From: Hyphococcus aureus
GTDB lineage: Bacteria; Pseudomonadota; Alphaproteobacteria; Caulobacterales; Parvularculaceae
DNA length: 64,000 nucleotides
Reading direction: 5' to 3'
Assembly (NCBI RefSeq): GCF_042643165.1
Contig: NZ_JBHRSH010000001.1
Coordinates: 1,984,001-2,048,000, forward strand
The stretch's first letter is position 1; each line of letters starts with the position of its first letter. A program made the translations under genes and the position numbers. Shown piece after piece: positions 33,811-42,614 of the stretch. The notes under the pieces were generated by a model. That model searched no databases. It saw only the letters and a list, made by a program, of their open reading frames with translations, and had not been told where the DNA came from.

Positions 33811-35295
33811 ATGTCTTTATCGCGGCGACATTTGATGCAGTCGGGCGGCCTCGGCGCCATGTTGCTTACAGCGGCAGGGGCGTGCTCGCGCCCCGATCAG
33901 GCGGCGTCGAACGATCTCGCCGAGCTTGATGCGGTGGAGACGGCGGCGCGGATCAACTCCGGTGAAACATCTGCTGTGGAAGTGGTCGGGGGCGCGATTG
34001 AGCGGGCCGAACGCATCAATAAAAAAATCAACGCGGTTGCAACCGAGACTTATGACGCGGCGCGTGAAGGCGCTGCGAATGTGAGCGGCGTCATGGCTGG
34101 CGTCCCGACCTTTATCAAGGATCTTTATGACGTCACCGACGTTCCCTCCGGCTTCGGCAGCCGCGCCTTTCCCGGTTATGTGGGCGGCGAGCAATTGCCC
34201 TTTGTCACCGGCTTTTTAAATCTCGGCGTCGTCAGTCTCGGCAAATCGACAACGCCCGAATTCGGCCTGACCGCGACGACGGAATCGATCGCCACCGGCA
34301 AGACGCGCAATCCCTGGAATCTCGATCATTCAACCGGCGGGTCGTCGGGCGGCGCCGCGGCGCTGGTCGCGAGCGGCGTGGTACCGATCGCTCACGCAAC
34401 AGACGGCGGCGGCTCGATCCGCATTCCGGCCTCCTGTTGCGGAACTGTGGGCCTGAAAGTCTCGCGCGGGCGCACCCCGCGGGGCGAGCCTTCTGATATG
34501 CCGCTGTCCCTGTCGACGCACGGCGTTGAAAGCCGCACCATGCGCGACACGGCGGCGGTCTCGGCGGCGATGGCGTTGCCGTCGTCGACAAGCGGGCTTG
34601 CGCCGCTCGATCTCGTGACTGCGCCCTTGAAAGAGCGCCTGCGCATCGCGGTTGTAACGAAAGGGGCGGATGACGGCTTTGTCGCTGATCCCGCCGTGAT
34701 GGCTGCGACACAGAGCGTCGCCGCGCTATGCGCCGATCTCGGGCATCATGTGGAAGAGACTGTTTTTCCCGTGGGCGCGGGCTTTTCCGCTGACTTCAGT
34801 CTTTACTGGGCCGCCATCGCCGACCAGGTCATGACCAGTTGGGAGCAGGCGACCGGAATGCCGCGCAACGGGCTCGCCTTCGAGCCGTTTACGCTCGGCC
34901 TGGCGAATGTGTTTGAAGAAAACAAGGCTGATTTCCAGGGCGCACTTGAGCGCCTGTTCGGGGTCGAGGCGCTGATGGCGGAGTTCCACCAGAACTATGA
35001 CGTCATCCTGTCGCCGGTGGTGCGCACGCCGCCGCCCGAGATCGGATATTTTGACGGCGCGCTCGACTATGACACGCTGATCGAACGGCTGACCGGTTAT
35101 GTTCAGTATACGCCGCTTTACAATGTTTCCGGCGCGCCGGCGATCTCCTTGCCGCTGTCGATGTCGCCGGACGGACTTCCCATCGGCGCCATGTTCGGCG
35201 CGGCCAAGGGCAGGGAGGATCTTTTGATCGGCCTCGGTTTCGAGATGGAGGAAGCGCGTCCCTGGGCGGGGCGGCACCCGGCTGTGTTCGGTTAG
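33811..35295 (+). CDS. Amidase-signature hydrolase, exported
   Basis: A 494-residue amidase-signature enzyme. The catalytic Lys is in VPTFIKDLYDV, the Ser-Gly-rich motif in STGGSSGGAAALVASG, and the nucleophile Ser in DGGGSIRIPASCCG. The N-terminus carries SRRHLMQ and a hydrophobic stretch ending LLTAAGACS, which looks like a Tat-type signal with a lipobox, so it is probably a periplasmic lipoprotein. The substrate cannot be predicted. The ATG at 33811 has AAGGAAG before it; a GTG at 33790 is the alternative. It is convergent with purQ, with the stop codons overlapping. Confidence 0.9.
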   Translation: MSLSRRHLMQSGGLGAMLLTAAGACSRPDQAASNDLAELDAVETAARINSGETSAVEVVGGAIERAERINKKINAVATETYDAAREGAANVSGVMAGVPTFIKDLYDVTDVPSGFGSRAFPGYVGGEQLPFVTGFLNLGVVSLGKSTTPEFGLTATTESIATGKTRNPWNLDHSTGGSSGGAAALVASGVVPIAHATDGGGSIRIPASCCGTVGLKVSRGRTPRGEPSDMPLSLSTHGVESRTMRDTAAVSAAMALPSSTSGLAPLDLVTAPLKERLRIAVVTKGADDGFVADPAVMAATQSVAALCADLGHHVEETVFPVGAGFSADFSLYWAAIADQVMTSWEQATGMPRNGLAFEPFTLGLANVFEENKADFQGALERLFGVEALMAEFHQNYDVILSPVVRTPPPEIGYFDGALDYDTLIERLTGYVQYTPLYNVSGAPAISLPLSMSPDGLPIGAMFGAAKGREDLLIGLGFEMEEARPWAGRHPAVFG

Positions 35296-35954
35296 GAAAC
35301 CGCTTCCACGAGCCCCTTGAAGAACGTCGCGCCGTCGATGCCGCCGAGAAGCGGTGAAATCACCCGTTCCGGATGGGGCATCATGCCCAGCACATTGCCA
35401 GCGTCATTGATGAGGCCCGCAATATCGCGCGCCGAGCCGTTCGGGTTGTCCACATAGCGGAAGGCGACGCGGCCGTCGCCTTCGATCCGGTTGAGGGTTT
35501 CCTCGTCGGCGACATAATTGCCGTCATGATGGGCGACGGGGAAGGTGACGTAGCTTCCCTTCTCGAACCCTCGTGTGAAGATCGACTGGTTGTTCTCAAC
35601 CCGCAATTCAACATCGCGGCAGACGAAGTCGAGACCGGCGTTGCGCATCAGCACCCCGGGCAGGAGGCCGGTCTCGCAGAGGATCTGGAAACCGTTGCAA
35701 ACGCCGATTACCGGAGCGCCGGCTTTGGCCTTGTCGATCACGGCGCGCATGATCGGCGATTTCGCCGCCATGGCGCCGGCGCGAAGGTAATCACCATAGG
35801 AGAACCCGCCGGGCAGGGCGTAGAAATCCGCCTCCGGCAGATCGGTGTCGCCATGCCAGACCATGGCGGGTTTTTTACCCGTGGCTTGCTCGAGCGCGAC
35901 GGCGATGTCGCGGTCACAATTCGAAGCGGGAAAAACGATGACTGCGGTTTTCAT
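35292..35954 (-). CDS. purQ: Phosphoribosylformylglycinamidine synthase, glutaminase subunit PurQ
   Basis: A 220-residue class I glutamine amidotransferase that supplies ammonia to PurL in the fourth step of purine synthesis. The nucleophile Cys is in VIGVCNGFQIL, and the His-Glu pair is in MMPHPERV. The N-terminal VIVFPASNCDRDIAVALE and the AHHDGNYV segment are typical of the small PurQ. It would act with PurS (37374-37616) and PurL, which is not in view. Two unrelated genes lie between purS and purQ. Confidence 0.97.
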   Translation of the reverse strand: MKTAVIVFPASNCDRDIAVALEQATGKKPAMVWHGDTDLPEADFYALPGGFSYGDYLRAGAMAAKSPIMRAVIDKAKAGAPVIGVCNGFQILCETGLLPGVLMRNAGLDFVCRDVELRVENNQSIFTRGFEKGSYVTFPVAHHDGNYVADEETLNRIEGDGRVAFRYVDNPNGSARDIAGLINDAGNVLGMMPHPERVISPLLGGIDGATFFKGLVEAVS

Positions 35955-35961
35955 GACTGCC

Positions 35962-36648
35962 TCATGAGAGATTGGTTCTGTTTTTAAAGGCGCCGATCAG
36001 ATTGTCCGAGTCGGTCACCCAGCCGAAGACGTTTTCAAAATTCCACATCGTCGCGTCGCGCACAAAATCGGGCCCGGCATGGTTCATGGCGTCCTCGACC
36101 ATGATCGGCCAGTATTCTTCGAAATAGGCGTCGCGCGCGGTGCTTTCCACACAAACATTTGTGGCGATTCCCGTGAAGAAAAGATAGCGGATATTGTTGG
36201 CGCGGAGATCATTGTTGAGGGTCGTTCCTGCAAAGCCGCTATAGCGGGATTTCCGGATCACCATATCGCCGGGTTCGGGCTTCAGGGCGTCGACAATCTC
36301 CCAGTCCCAGGTCCCGTGTATCAGCAGTTTGCCGTCAAGCTCGGGCCGCGCGCGCATGGTGCGCAAGGAAAGTTCTTTATGGTGGTTCGGCGACAGGGGC
36401 CCGCCGGCATCGCTGAGATCGGGTTTGTATCCAACCTGCAGATAAACGATCTGGACGCCGGCTTCGCGCGCCGCGGCGATGATCTTTTTATTGACCTCAA
36501 CCACTGACGCCGCCGCCGAGATGTCATGACCTGCAAGGTCAAGCATGCCGCCTTTGGAGGCGAAAGCGTTCTGCATGTCGACGACGACCAGCGCCGATTG
36601 TTCAAGCGCGACGTCTACGGGATCGGGGCGGGCGGCGAGGGCGATCAT
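35962..36648 (-). CDS. Cysteine hydrolase, RutB-like (isochorismatase superfamily)
   Basis: A 228-residue isochorismatase-superfamily hydrolase. The triad Asp is in LVVVDMQNAF, the Lys in VIRKSRYSGFAGT and the Cys in GIATNVCVESTARDAYFEEY. GGMLDLAGHDIS, AGGPLSPNHHKELSLRTM and NVFGWVTD resemble ureidoacrylate amidohydrolase RutB of the pyrimidine-degrading Rut pathway. No other rut gene is near, so the true substrate is uncertain. The start at 36648 overlaps the stop of the methyltransferase gene (ATGA). It lies seven bases from purQ. Confidence 0.85.
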   Translation of the reverse strand: MIALAARPDPVDVALEQSALVVVDMQNAFASKGGMLDLAGHDISAAASVVEVNKKIIAAAREAGVQIVYLQVGYKPDLSDAGGPLSPNHHKELSLRTMRARPELDGKLLIHGTWDWEIVDALKPEPGDMVIRKSRYSGFAGTTLNNDLRANNIRYLFFTGIATNVCVESTARDAYFEEYWPIMVEDAMNHAGPDFVRDATMWNFENVFGWVTDSDNLIGAFKNRTNLS

Positions 36649-37358
36649 AGCTGCGCTTGTCCGTTTTGTTCGGCGGTGGAGGGTTTGCGGGCAATCATGA
36701 CGTGCTGGGTCAGCGGTCCCTGCGTGAGGGCCTGCTCCACAACCACTCCTGCGTCCCGCATCCATGTCTCAAGGTCTTTGCGCTTCAGGCGCACCCGGAG
36801 CACATCACGGCCGAGAATGCGGGCGAGATATTGAACCGGCGCCGGCGGGAAAAGTTTTGCGTGCTGAGGATCATCGGCGTCAAAATAGGAGGCGACGATA
36901 CGGCCGCCGGGTTTCAACACCCGCACCGCCTCGCTGAGATAGGTTTTGATTTCATCGGGCTTCAAATGGGTGAACACCGACATGAAAACGATCATGTCGC
37001 CGGCGTCATCCTCTATCGGCAAGGCAAGGGAGTAGATTGCGTCGAACCGCCAGTCGGGTCTTTCGCAGACTTTTTCAGCATGACCGATGAGGTCGGGAAG
37101 AATGTCGAACCCGGTATAGGAGACGCGTTCTTCATTGCGCAGTGCATAAGCGAGACGGCCCGAACCGCAGCCAACATCAATCAGATGAAACGGCGCTTGC
37201 GGAGCGAGTCCCAGGATTAGTTTCGCCTGCGTCGCGCCGGTCGCTTTGAAGCCGCCGCCCACGGCGCGCTCAAAAGTTTCAGTTTCACTGGCGCTGGTCT
37301 TGCGGAGATTACGCAGGAGCCGGTTATATTCCCGAATGTAATGCGGTTGTGCGACCAC
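36645..37358 (-). CDS. Class I SAM-dependent methyltransferase
   Basis: A 237-residue methyltransferase with the SAM-binding motif LIDVGCGSGRLAYAL near residue 58, an acidic motif after the second strand (YTGFDILPDLI), and motif with VRVLKPGGRIVASYFDADD. The substrate is unknown. GTG start with GGACGGGGAC before it. It is 15 bases downstream of purS and overlaps the RutB-like gene, so it lies within the purine gene run. A link to purine synthesis is not evident. Confidence 0.88.
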   Translation of the reverse strand: MVAQPHYIREYNRLLRNLRKTSASETETFERAVGGGFKATGATQAKLILGLAPQAPFHLIDVGCGSGRLAYALRNEERVSYTGFDILPDLIGHAEKVCERPDWRFDAIYSLALPIEDDAGDMIVFMSVFTHLKPDEIKTYLSEAVRVLKPGGRIVASYFDADDPQHAKLFPPAPVQYLARILGRDVLRVRLKRKDLETWMRDAGVVVEQALTQGPLTQHVMIARKPSTAEQNGQAQL

Positions 37359-37373
37359 GTCCCCGTCCGAAAG

Positions 37374-37616
37374 TTACGCCAGGATTTCGATCGAATAATT
37401 TTCCATCACTGGATTGGCGAGGAGCTTTTTGCACATCTCTTCAGCGGTGGCGCGCGCCGCCGCCTCATCGGTTTCCGCGAGTTTCATCTCGATCACCTTG
37501 CCCTGACGCACGCCTTGGGCGCCGTCAAAGCCGAGACCGGCGAGCGCGCTTTCAATCGCTGCGCCTTGCGGATCGAGAACGCCGTTTTTCAAAGTGATGG
37601 TGATTTTCGCTTTCAT
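37374..37616 (-). CDS. purS: Phosphoribosylformylglycinamidine synthase subunit PurS
   Basis: An 80-residue PurS, the small bridging subunit of the three-part FGAM synthase (PurS, PurQ, PurL). The start MKAKITITLKNGVLDPQGAA, followed by LGFDGAQGVRQGKVIEM, is diagnostic. Length is normal when started at 37616; the longer frame adds 13 basic residues. The ribosome site is weak. It is separated from purQ by a methyltransferase and a hydrolase gene, unlike the usual direct purS-purQ junction. Confidence 0.95.
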   Translation of the reverse strand: MKAKITITLKNGVLDPQGAAIESALAGLGFDGAQGVRQGKVIEMKLAETDEAAARATAEEMCKKLLANPVMENYSIEILA

Positions 37617-37712
37617 GAGCCGTGCCCGCTTGTCGCTTGTCAGGGGCTGATACACCGGGCCGTCTGGCGGCGCAATGTAGCGGGGCTTGGCTGAAGCTCG
37701 GAAAGGCTTGAG

Positions 37713-38435
37713 TTAGTTCAAAAGGAGGGAGCCTTCGCCCGTATAGTCTTCAAGCTGGCGATAGGCGGCGGCGGCCTGATCGGCGTCAAACCGGGCGATT
37801 GCGCGTTCCCGGGCCTTTTGTATGGATTGTTCAAGCGCGTAGGCTTTGAGCTCGGCCTCGGCCCGGATGATCTGTGTGTGGGCGCGCTGGGCGATTTCAC
37901 GCGATTCCGCGGTGGGCGGTGACGGATAAAGCGCCTCCGCCCTGATCTGCTCCAGCTTCTTGATATCCTCGGGGCGCACTTCGCGGCTAGCGGGCACATC
38001 AGCGTCATTGACGTCGATTTCCTCGGCCGCTTTAGCCTGGTCGGATTTTTGGGCTGATTTTCCGGCCGCTTCCAGGCGCTTAAGCTCTGCTTCGGCGCTG
38101 CGGAGCGCCGCTTCGTTCTTCTGGCCGGCGACCCGCACATTTTCGGCGTTGCGGTCAGCCGCAGAGGCGCGCTCATCGGCGGAGCGCTGGTTTTGAATCT
38201 GGCGGTCGTCGGCGCGCTCGGCGCTGCGGCGCTCCGCTTCTTGCCGGTTGGCGGTCGATGCAGCGGCGGCTTCCTGCTTGCGGGCGTCGGCGTTGCGTAA
38301 GGAGCTGCCCGAAAGGGCGTCGTCCTCCCTGCTCGGCGCGCTCGCAGGCTGTCGGTTCGGCGCTGTCGGGCGCAGAGCCGAGACCGGCGAAGAGCCGGCG
38401 CTGCCTGATCCATATGTGAACACTGCGTATGGCAT
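37713..38435 (-). CDS. Coiled-coil, Ala/Glu/Arg-rich protein of unknown function
   Basis: A 240-residue hydrophilic protein. Residues 1-45 are Ser/Pro-rich and unstructured. Residues 45-135 are a charged Ala/Glu/Arg region with coiled-coil character, and residues 150-230 form helices (for example REIAQRAHTQIIRAEAELKA). I do not recognise a family. There is no signal peptide and no membrane helix. It lies between purC and purS on the same strand, with about 100 and 217 bases to its neighbours, so co-transcription is possible but not proven. The reading frame is open and the codon use fits neighbours. Confidence 0.6.
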   Translation of the reverse strand: MPYAVFTYGSGSAGSSPVSALRPTAPNRQPASAPSREDDALSGSSLRNADARKQEAAAASTANRQEAERRSAERADDRQIQNQRSADERASAADRNAENVRVAGQKNEAALRSAEAELKRLEAAGKSAQKSDQAKAAEEIDVNDADVPASREVRPEDIKKLEQIRAEALYPSPPTAESREIAQRAHTQIIRAEAELKAYALEQSIQKARERAIARFDADQAAAAYRQLEDYTGEGSLLLN

Positions 38436-38652
38436 AACCGCGTAACATTATCAGAACACAGCTTGCCCGCGGCTTAGGAAAACCGCTTGTATTGTATCTA
38501 TTAAATCAACTCTTTGTTGACCATGATGGACAGGTTCTTGAACGGTCGACGCCGTTCAACCCCGCACAGGTCCTGACGTTAGGAAAGACAGGCACCTTCT
38601 GGCGCGCGCCGGGACCATGCACGGAGAATCTTAGCGACCGCTTAATTTTTGT

Positions 38653-39429
38653 TTATTTCTCGTTGTCGCTGACAAGAACAGGGCCGCTCTGGCCTGAACT
38701 TTCCGCCTCACGCAGAACGCCGAGACGCCGGGCGACTTCGCGGTACGCATCCGTGACATCGCCGAGATCCTGGCGGAAGCGGTCCTTGTCCATGATATGG
38801 CCGGTTTCCATGTCCCACAGGCGGCAGCTATCCGGGCTGATTTCGTCGGCGACGATCAGGCGCATCATATCGCCTTCATATTGGCGGCCAAACTCGATCT
38901 TGAAATCGACAAGCTTGATGCCGACTCCGGCGAAAAGACCTGACAGATAGTCGTTCACGCGCAGGGCCAGCGCCATCATGTCGTCGATTTCCTGGGGGTT
39001 GGCCCAGTTGAACGCCGTGATGTGTTCTTCCGACACCAGCGGATCGCCGAGCTCGTCATTCTTGAAATAGAATTCGATCACCGAGCGGGGCAGAGCCACG
39101 CCGTCCTCGATCCCCAAGCGCTTGGAAATCGACCCGGCGGCGTAATTGCGGACCACAACCTCGAGCGGCACGATCTCAACATGGCGAACAAGCTGTTCGC
39201 GCATATTGAGGCGCTTGATGAAATGGGTGGGGACGCCGATGCGCTCCAGCCCCATCATGACAAACTCGGAAATGCGGTTGTTGAGAACGCCCTTGCCCTC
39301 AAGTACGGCTTTTTTCTGATTATTGAATGCGGTCGCGTCATCCTTGAAATACTGGATGATGGTGCCGGGTTCCGGGCCCTCGAACAGGATTTTCGCCTTG
39401 CCTTCATAGATCTGCTTGCGGCGGGCCAT
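38653..39429 (-). CDS. purC: Phosphoribosylaminoimidazole-succinocarboxamide synthase PurC
   Basis: A 258-residue SAICAR synthase that joins CAIR with aspartate using ATP in purine synthesis. ARRKQIYEGKAKILFEGP at the start, then PTHFIKRLNMREQLVRHVEI, RNYAAGSISKRLG and the ligand-binding VDFKIEFGRQ and ADEISPDSCRLWD are diagnostic. The C-terminal tail extends slightly beyond the core. The ATG at 39429 is preceded by AAAGGA; a longer reading from 39507 adds an unconserved leader. It is divergent from the ATP synthase zeta-subunit gene. Confidence 0.97.
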   Translation of the reverse strand: MARRKQIYEGKAKILFEGPEPGTIIQYFKDDATAFNNQKKAVLEGKGVLNNRISEFVMMGLERIGVPTHFIKRLNMREQLVRHVEIVPLEVVVRNYAAGSISKRLGIEDGVALPRSVIEFYFKNDELGDPLVSEEHITAFNWANPQEIDDMMALALRVNDYLSGLFAGVGIKLVDFKIEFGRQYEGDMMRLIVADEISPDSCRLWDMETGHIMDKDRFRQDLGDVTDAYREVARRLGVLREAESSGQSGPVLVSDNEK

Positions 39430-39708
39430 TTCTGTAATCCTTTCAGTGCCTTGCGCGCCAGGTCTCCAGCGCTGCAAGAGCGGGTGAGGGCGCGCCCAGC
39501 GACTCAAGCGGGTTAGCCCTCCCTTTTCGCTAGCACGACTGGCGCGGTGGGAGAAGCGGGGGGTTTACGCTCCTTGTCAGTTGATTGATAGCCCCGGCGC
39601 CTTACATTTTCCGAAGGCGCGTTGCGCCGGAAGCCGGTCGTCTGTAAAGACGCGGTCACCGGCCAGCCAGCTGGCTCGATATTGCTGAGATTCTGGAGTT
39701 TTGCCCCG

Positions 39709-40032
39709 ATGACGACCTTCGACGACCGCAAGGACAAGTTCGAAAACAAGTTCGCTCATGACGCTGAGCTGCGCTTCAAGGCGGAGGCTCGCCGCAACAA
39801 GCTCCTGGGGCTCTGGGCCGCCGGGCTGATGGGTAAAACCGGCGATGACGCCGACGCCTACGCCAAGGAAGTCATCAAGGCCGATTTCGAGGAAGCGGGC
39901 GACGAGGATGTCTTCCGCAAGCTCCGCAAGGATTTCGACGCCGCCGGCGTCGACCAGTCCGATCACCAGATCCGCCGCCATATGGAGGAGATGATGACAG
40001 AGGCTGTCAGACAGCTCCAGACCGGCGAATAA
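39709..40032 (+). CDS. F1Fo-ATP synthase zeta subunit (DUF1476)
   Basis: A 107-residue DUF1476 protein. In alphaproteobacteria such as Paracoccus this protein is the zeta subunit, a helical inhibitor that stops the ATP synthase turning in the hydrolytic direction. The inhibitory N-terminus MTTFDDRKDKFENKFAHDAE and the helices ending RRHMEEMMTEAVRQL are typical. The ATG at 39709 follows TGGAG. The gene stands apart from the main atp operons, as usual for the family. Confidence 0.92.
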   Translation: MTTFDDRKDKFENKFAHDAELRFKAEARRNKLLGLWAAGLMGKTGDDADAYAKEVIKADFEEAGDEDVFRKLRKDFDAAGVDQSDHQIRRHMEEMMTEAVRQLQTGE

Positions 40033-40056
40033 ATCCGAATAGTTGAGTGGTGGGTC

Positions 40057-40680
40057 ATGATTGAAGGCGCGCCATTTCTGCTTTTTCTGGGCGGCGCGCT
40101 TCTTCTCAATATTACGCCGGGCCCGGATATGGCCTTCACCCTTGCGTCAGCGGCGCGCGGCGGCGCGCGCGCAGGAATAGCAGCCGCGATTGGCGTTGGC
40201 GCCGGCGCGCTCGGCTGGACGCTTGCGACCGCGGTAGGACTGGCGGCTATGCTCGCCGCGTCAGAGCACGCGCTCAATATCATTCGCATCGTTGGCGGGC
40301 TTTATCTTCTTTATCTAGCGGTTCGCACGATGATGGAAAAACCTGCGCCCATCGGCGCCGAAGGACGGGCGAACCCGTTGCAGTCCTTTCGCGCAGGCGC
40401 GCTGACCAATCTTTTCAATCCGAAAGTCGGGCTGTTTTTTCTCGCTTTTCTGCCGGGTTTTGCAAATCCGGAAGCGGGCGCCGTCTGGCTGGAGATCATG
40501 ACGCTCGGCGCGATCTTCAGCTTTACCGGCACATGCGTTCTGGTTCTTGTGGCGTTTGCTGCGGGGGCGCTTCGGCGCAAGCTGGTTGAATCGCCGAAAG
40601 CACAGGCCCGCATGAAAACGCTGTCCGCCAGCGTTTACGGCGCGCTTGGTCTTTATCTTCTGACGTCTCACGCCAAATAA
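40057..40680 (+). CDS. LysE/RhtB family exporter
   Basis: A 207-residue membrane protein of the LysE/RhtB amino-acid exporter family, with about six membrane helices. The N-terminal motif NITPGPDMAFTLASAARGG is the family hallmark, and the second conserved region RAGALTNLFNPKVGLFFLAF is present. Substrates in this family are amino acids such as homoserine, threonine or leucine; the specific one here is not predictable. It lies 24 bases after the zeta-subunit gene. Confidence 0.92.
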   Translation: MIEGAPFLLFLGGALLLNITPGPDMAFTLASAARGGARAGIAAAIGVGAGALGWTLATAVGLAAMLAASEHALNIIRIVGGLYLLYLAVRTMMEKPAPIGAEGRANPLQSFRAGALTNLFNPKVGLFFLAFLPGFANPEAGAVWLEIMTLGAIFSFTGTCVLVLVAFAAGALRRKLVESPKAQARMKTLSASVYGALGLYLLTSHAK

Positions 40681-40684
40681 GACA

Positions 40685-41020
40685 TTACCGGCGGTGGGCT
40701 TTTACTTTCGCCAGCGCCGGCTGCAGAGCAGGCGTCATCATTGCGCGCCCGCCTTTGCCTTCATCATCTTCTTCGCGCGGCAAGAGAAATACTGCCGTGC
40801 CCATGGCCGCCGAGCCCCAGGTAATGGTGACGACAATCAGAAGCATGATCGCTGCTAGCGGCCCGGACGCAGGGTCGGCGATCAGATCGCCAAGGCCGCC
40901 GACATTGAAATAGAAAAGCGCGCCGACGAAAATCCACCCGCTCACCGCGCCAAGCGCGAGATGGGTGAGCAAAAATCGCGTCAGACGCCAGTCAATGCCC
41001 TTGCGGCGCATGTTCTTCAT
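40685..41020 (-). CDS. Small two-helix membrane protein, unknown function
   Basis: A 111-residue protein with two membrane helices (residues about 18-38 and 56-80) and a basic, probably cytoplasmic C-terminal tail. I do not recognise a named family. The gene is convergent with the LysE-type exporter, four bases away, and divergent from the SDR gene. Proteins of this size and shape, with an RFLLTHLALGAVSGWIFVG first helix, recur in alphaproteobacteria as hypothetical proteins, but no role can be given. Confidence 0.6.
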   Translation of the reverse strand: MKNMRRKGIDWRLTRFLLTHLALGAVSGWIFVGALFYFNVGGLGDLIADPASGPLAAIMLLIVVTITWGSAAMGTAVFLLPREEDDEGKGGRAMMTPALQPALAKVKAHRR

Positions 41021-41177
41021 CGCTTGCCGTGACCTCCGGTCTCTAAACTAATACCGGCCCGGGCGCGGCGCCTTGCGGCATGACGCCGCCTTCAGGTCTT
41101 TCAGCAACTGCACAAGCATCTTCGTTTCTGCGTCAACTGGGATAAGCTGCCGCCAAAACACCAAAAGGAGACGGTTC

Positions 41178-41951
41178 ATGGGACGGGTCAGCGGTAAAAA
41201 GGCGTTCATTACGGGCGGCGCACAGGGGCTCGGCGCCTGTTTCGCGCGCATGCTCACCGATGAAGGGGCGAAGGTTTTCATCACCGACGTCAATGGCGAC
41301 GGCGCCGAAGCCACCGCCGCGGAGATCAACAAAAAGCATCCGGGCGCCGCATCGGCCGCCCATCATGATGTGACGAACCGCGATCACTGGAAGACGGCGC
41401 TGGAGGCGGCTGCGGGCGCCATGGGTGGCATCGACACGCTGATCAACAATGCCGGCATTGGCACCTTCGGCAGCATTGAAACCGAAACGGAAGAAAACTG
41501 GCGGCGCACGCAGGCGATCGACGTCGATTCCATTTTCACCGGAACGCAGCTTGCGATGCCCTATCTCAAGGACTCGCAACCCGGCTCGATCATCAATATT
41601 TCTTCCGTCGCCGGCATGATCGCGGACGGCAATATGATCGCCTATAATACGGCGAAAGCGGCCGTTTGGATGATGTCGAAATCGATTGCGCTCCACTGCG
41701 CGCGATCGGGCTATGACATTCGCAGCAATTCCGTACACCCCGTGTTCACCAGAACGCCGATCATCGATCCGTTGATCGCCTTGGGCGGCGGCGGCGATGA
41801 GGGCGAAAAACGCCTGGTCCAGCAGATCCCGTGGAAGCGCCTCGCCGAGCCCGAGGATGTGGGCTACTGCGTTCTCTATCTCGCCTCGGACGAGTCCCGT
41901 TATATTACGGCCTCCGAGTTCAAAATTGACGGCGGGATCACCGCCCAATAG
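41178..41951 (+). CDS. Short-chain dehydrogenase/reductase
   Basis: A 257-residue classical SDR. The cofactor loop TGGAQGLGACFARML is at residues 14-28, NNAG follows after the fourth strand (DTLINNAGIGTFG), the catalytic Ser is in NISSVAGMI and the Tyr-Lys pair in YNTAKAAVW. An Asp after the second strand (FITDVNGDG) points to NAD(H). Resemblance to steroid or cyclopentanol dehydrogenases exists, but the substrate is open. The ATG at 41178 follows an ideal AAAAGGAG site. Confidence 0.92.
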   Translation: MGRVSGKKAFITGGAQGLGACFARMLTDEGAKVFITDVNGDGAEATAAEINKKHPGAASAAHHDVTNRDHWKTALEAAAGAMGGIDTLINNAGIGTFGSIETETEENWRRTQAIDVDSIFTGTQLAMPYLKDSQPGSIINISSVAGMIADGNMIAYNTAKAAVWMMSKSIALHCARSGYDIRSNSVHPVFTRTPIIDPLIALGGGGDEGEKRLVQQIPWKRLAEPEDVGYCVLYLASDESRYITASEFKIDGGITAQ

Positions 41952-42045
41952 CGGCCTGAAACATTGCGGGGAACCGGCAAGCGCCCTATATAACAGGGGC
42001 TTGCGCCCGGCATTGCCGCGCCGCGCTCACGAAACAGGAGATCGC

Positions 42046-42609
42046 ATGTCCGGCATTCTTATCCTCATCGGCATTATTGTCGTTCTCGCCGTTTTCATCA
42101 TCGGCATTTACAACCGCATTGTTGCGCTTTCTCAGCGCACGGAGCAGGCTTTCGCCGATGTGGATGTTCAATTGCGCCAGCGCCATGACCTGATCCCTAA
42201 TCTGGTTGAGACGGTGAAGGGCTATGCGACCCACGAAAAGGAAACGCTGGACGCTGTCATTCAGGCGCGCAACGCCGCCCAGTCGGCCCATGGCCCCGCG
42301 GCGCAAGGCGCGGCTGAGGGCGTTCTCGGCGCTGCGCTCGGCAAGCTGTTTGCGCTCGCTGAGGCCTATCCCGATTTGAAAGCCAACACGAACTTCATGG
42401 AGCTCCAGCGCGAACTGTCAGACGTTGAAAACAAGATCGCCGCCGCGCGCCGCTTCTTCAATAACGCGGTTCAGGAATACAATACAGCGATCCAGCAGAT
42501 CCCCGGCAATCTTGTTGCGCCCATGGGCAGTTTCGGGCCGAAAGAATATTTCGAGATCCCCGAAGGCAGCCGCGGCCAGATCGAGGCGGCCCCGGAAGTG
42601 AAGTTCTAA
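42046..42609 (+). CDS. lemA: LemA family protein
   Basis: A 187-residue LemA protein: one N-terminal membrane helix (residues 3-22), then a long helical bundle with the signature VDVQLRQRHDLIPNLVETVK and a C-terminal part with RRFFNNAVQEYNTAIQQIPG. LemA is a membrane protein of still unclear role often linked with M48 proteases. Here an M48 protease gene lies two genes downstream on the same strand. The ATG at 42046 has ACAGGAGA before it; the longer open frame is not used. Confidence 0.93.
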   Translation: MSGILILIGIIVVLAVFIIGIYNRIVALSQRTEQAFADVDVQLRQRHDLIPNLVETVKGYATHEKETLDAVIQARNAAQSAHGPAAQGAAEGVLGAALGKLFALAEAYPDLKANTNFMELQRELSDVENKIAAARRFFNNAVQEYNTAIQQIPGNLVAPMGSFGPKEYFEIPEGSRGQIEAAPEVKF

Positions 42610-42614
42610 AGCGG

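Noticed and set aside
38436..38652. A gene between the coiled-coil protein and purC
   Set aside because: The frame starting at 38492 runs antisense into purC and shows no codon bias or ribosome site.
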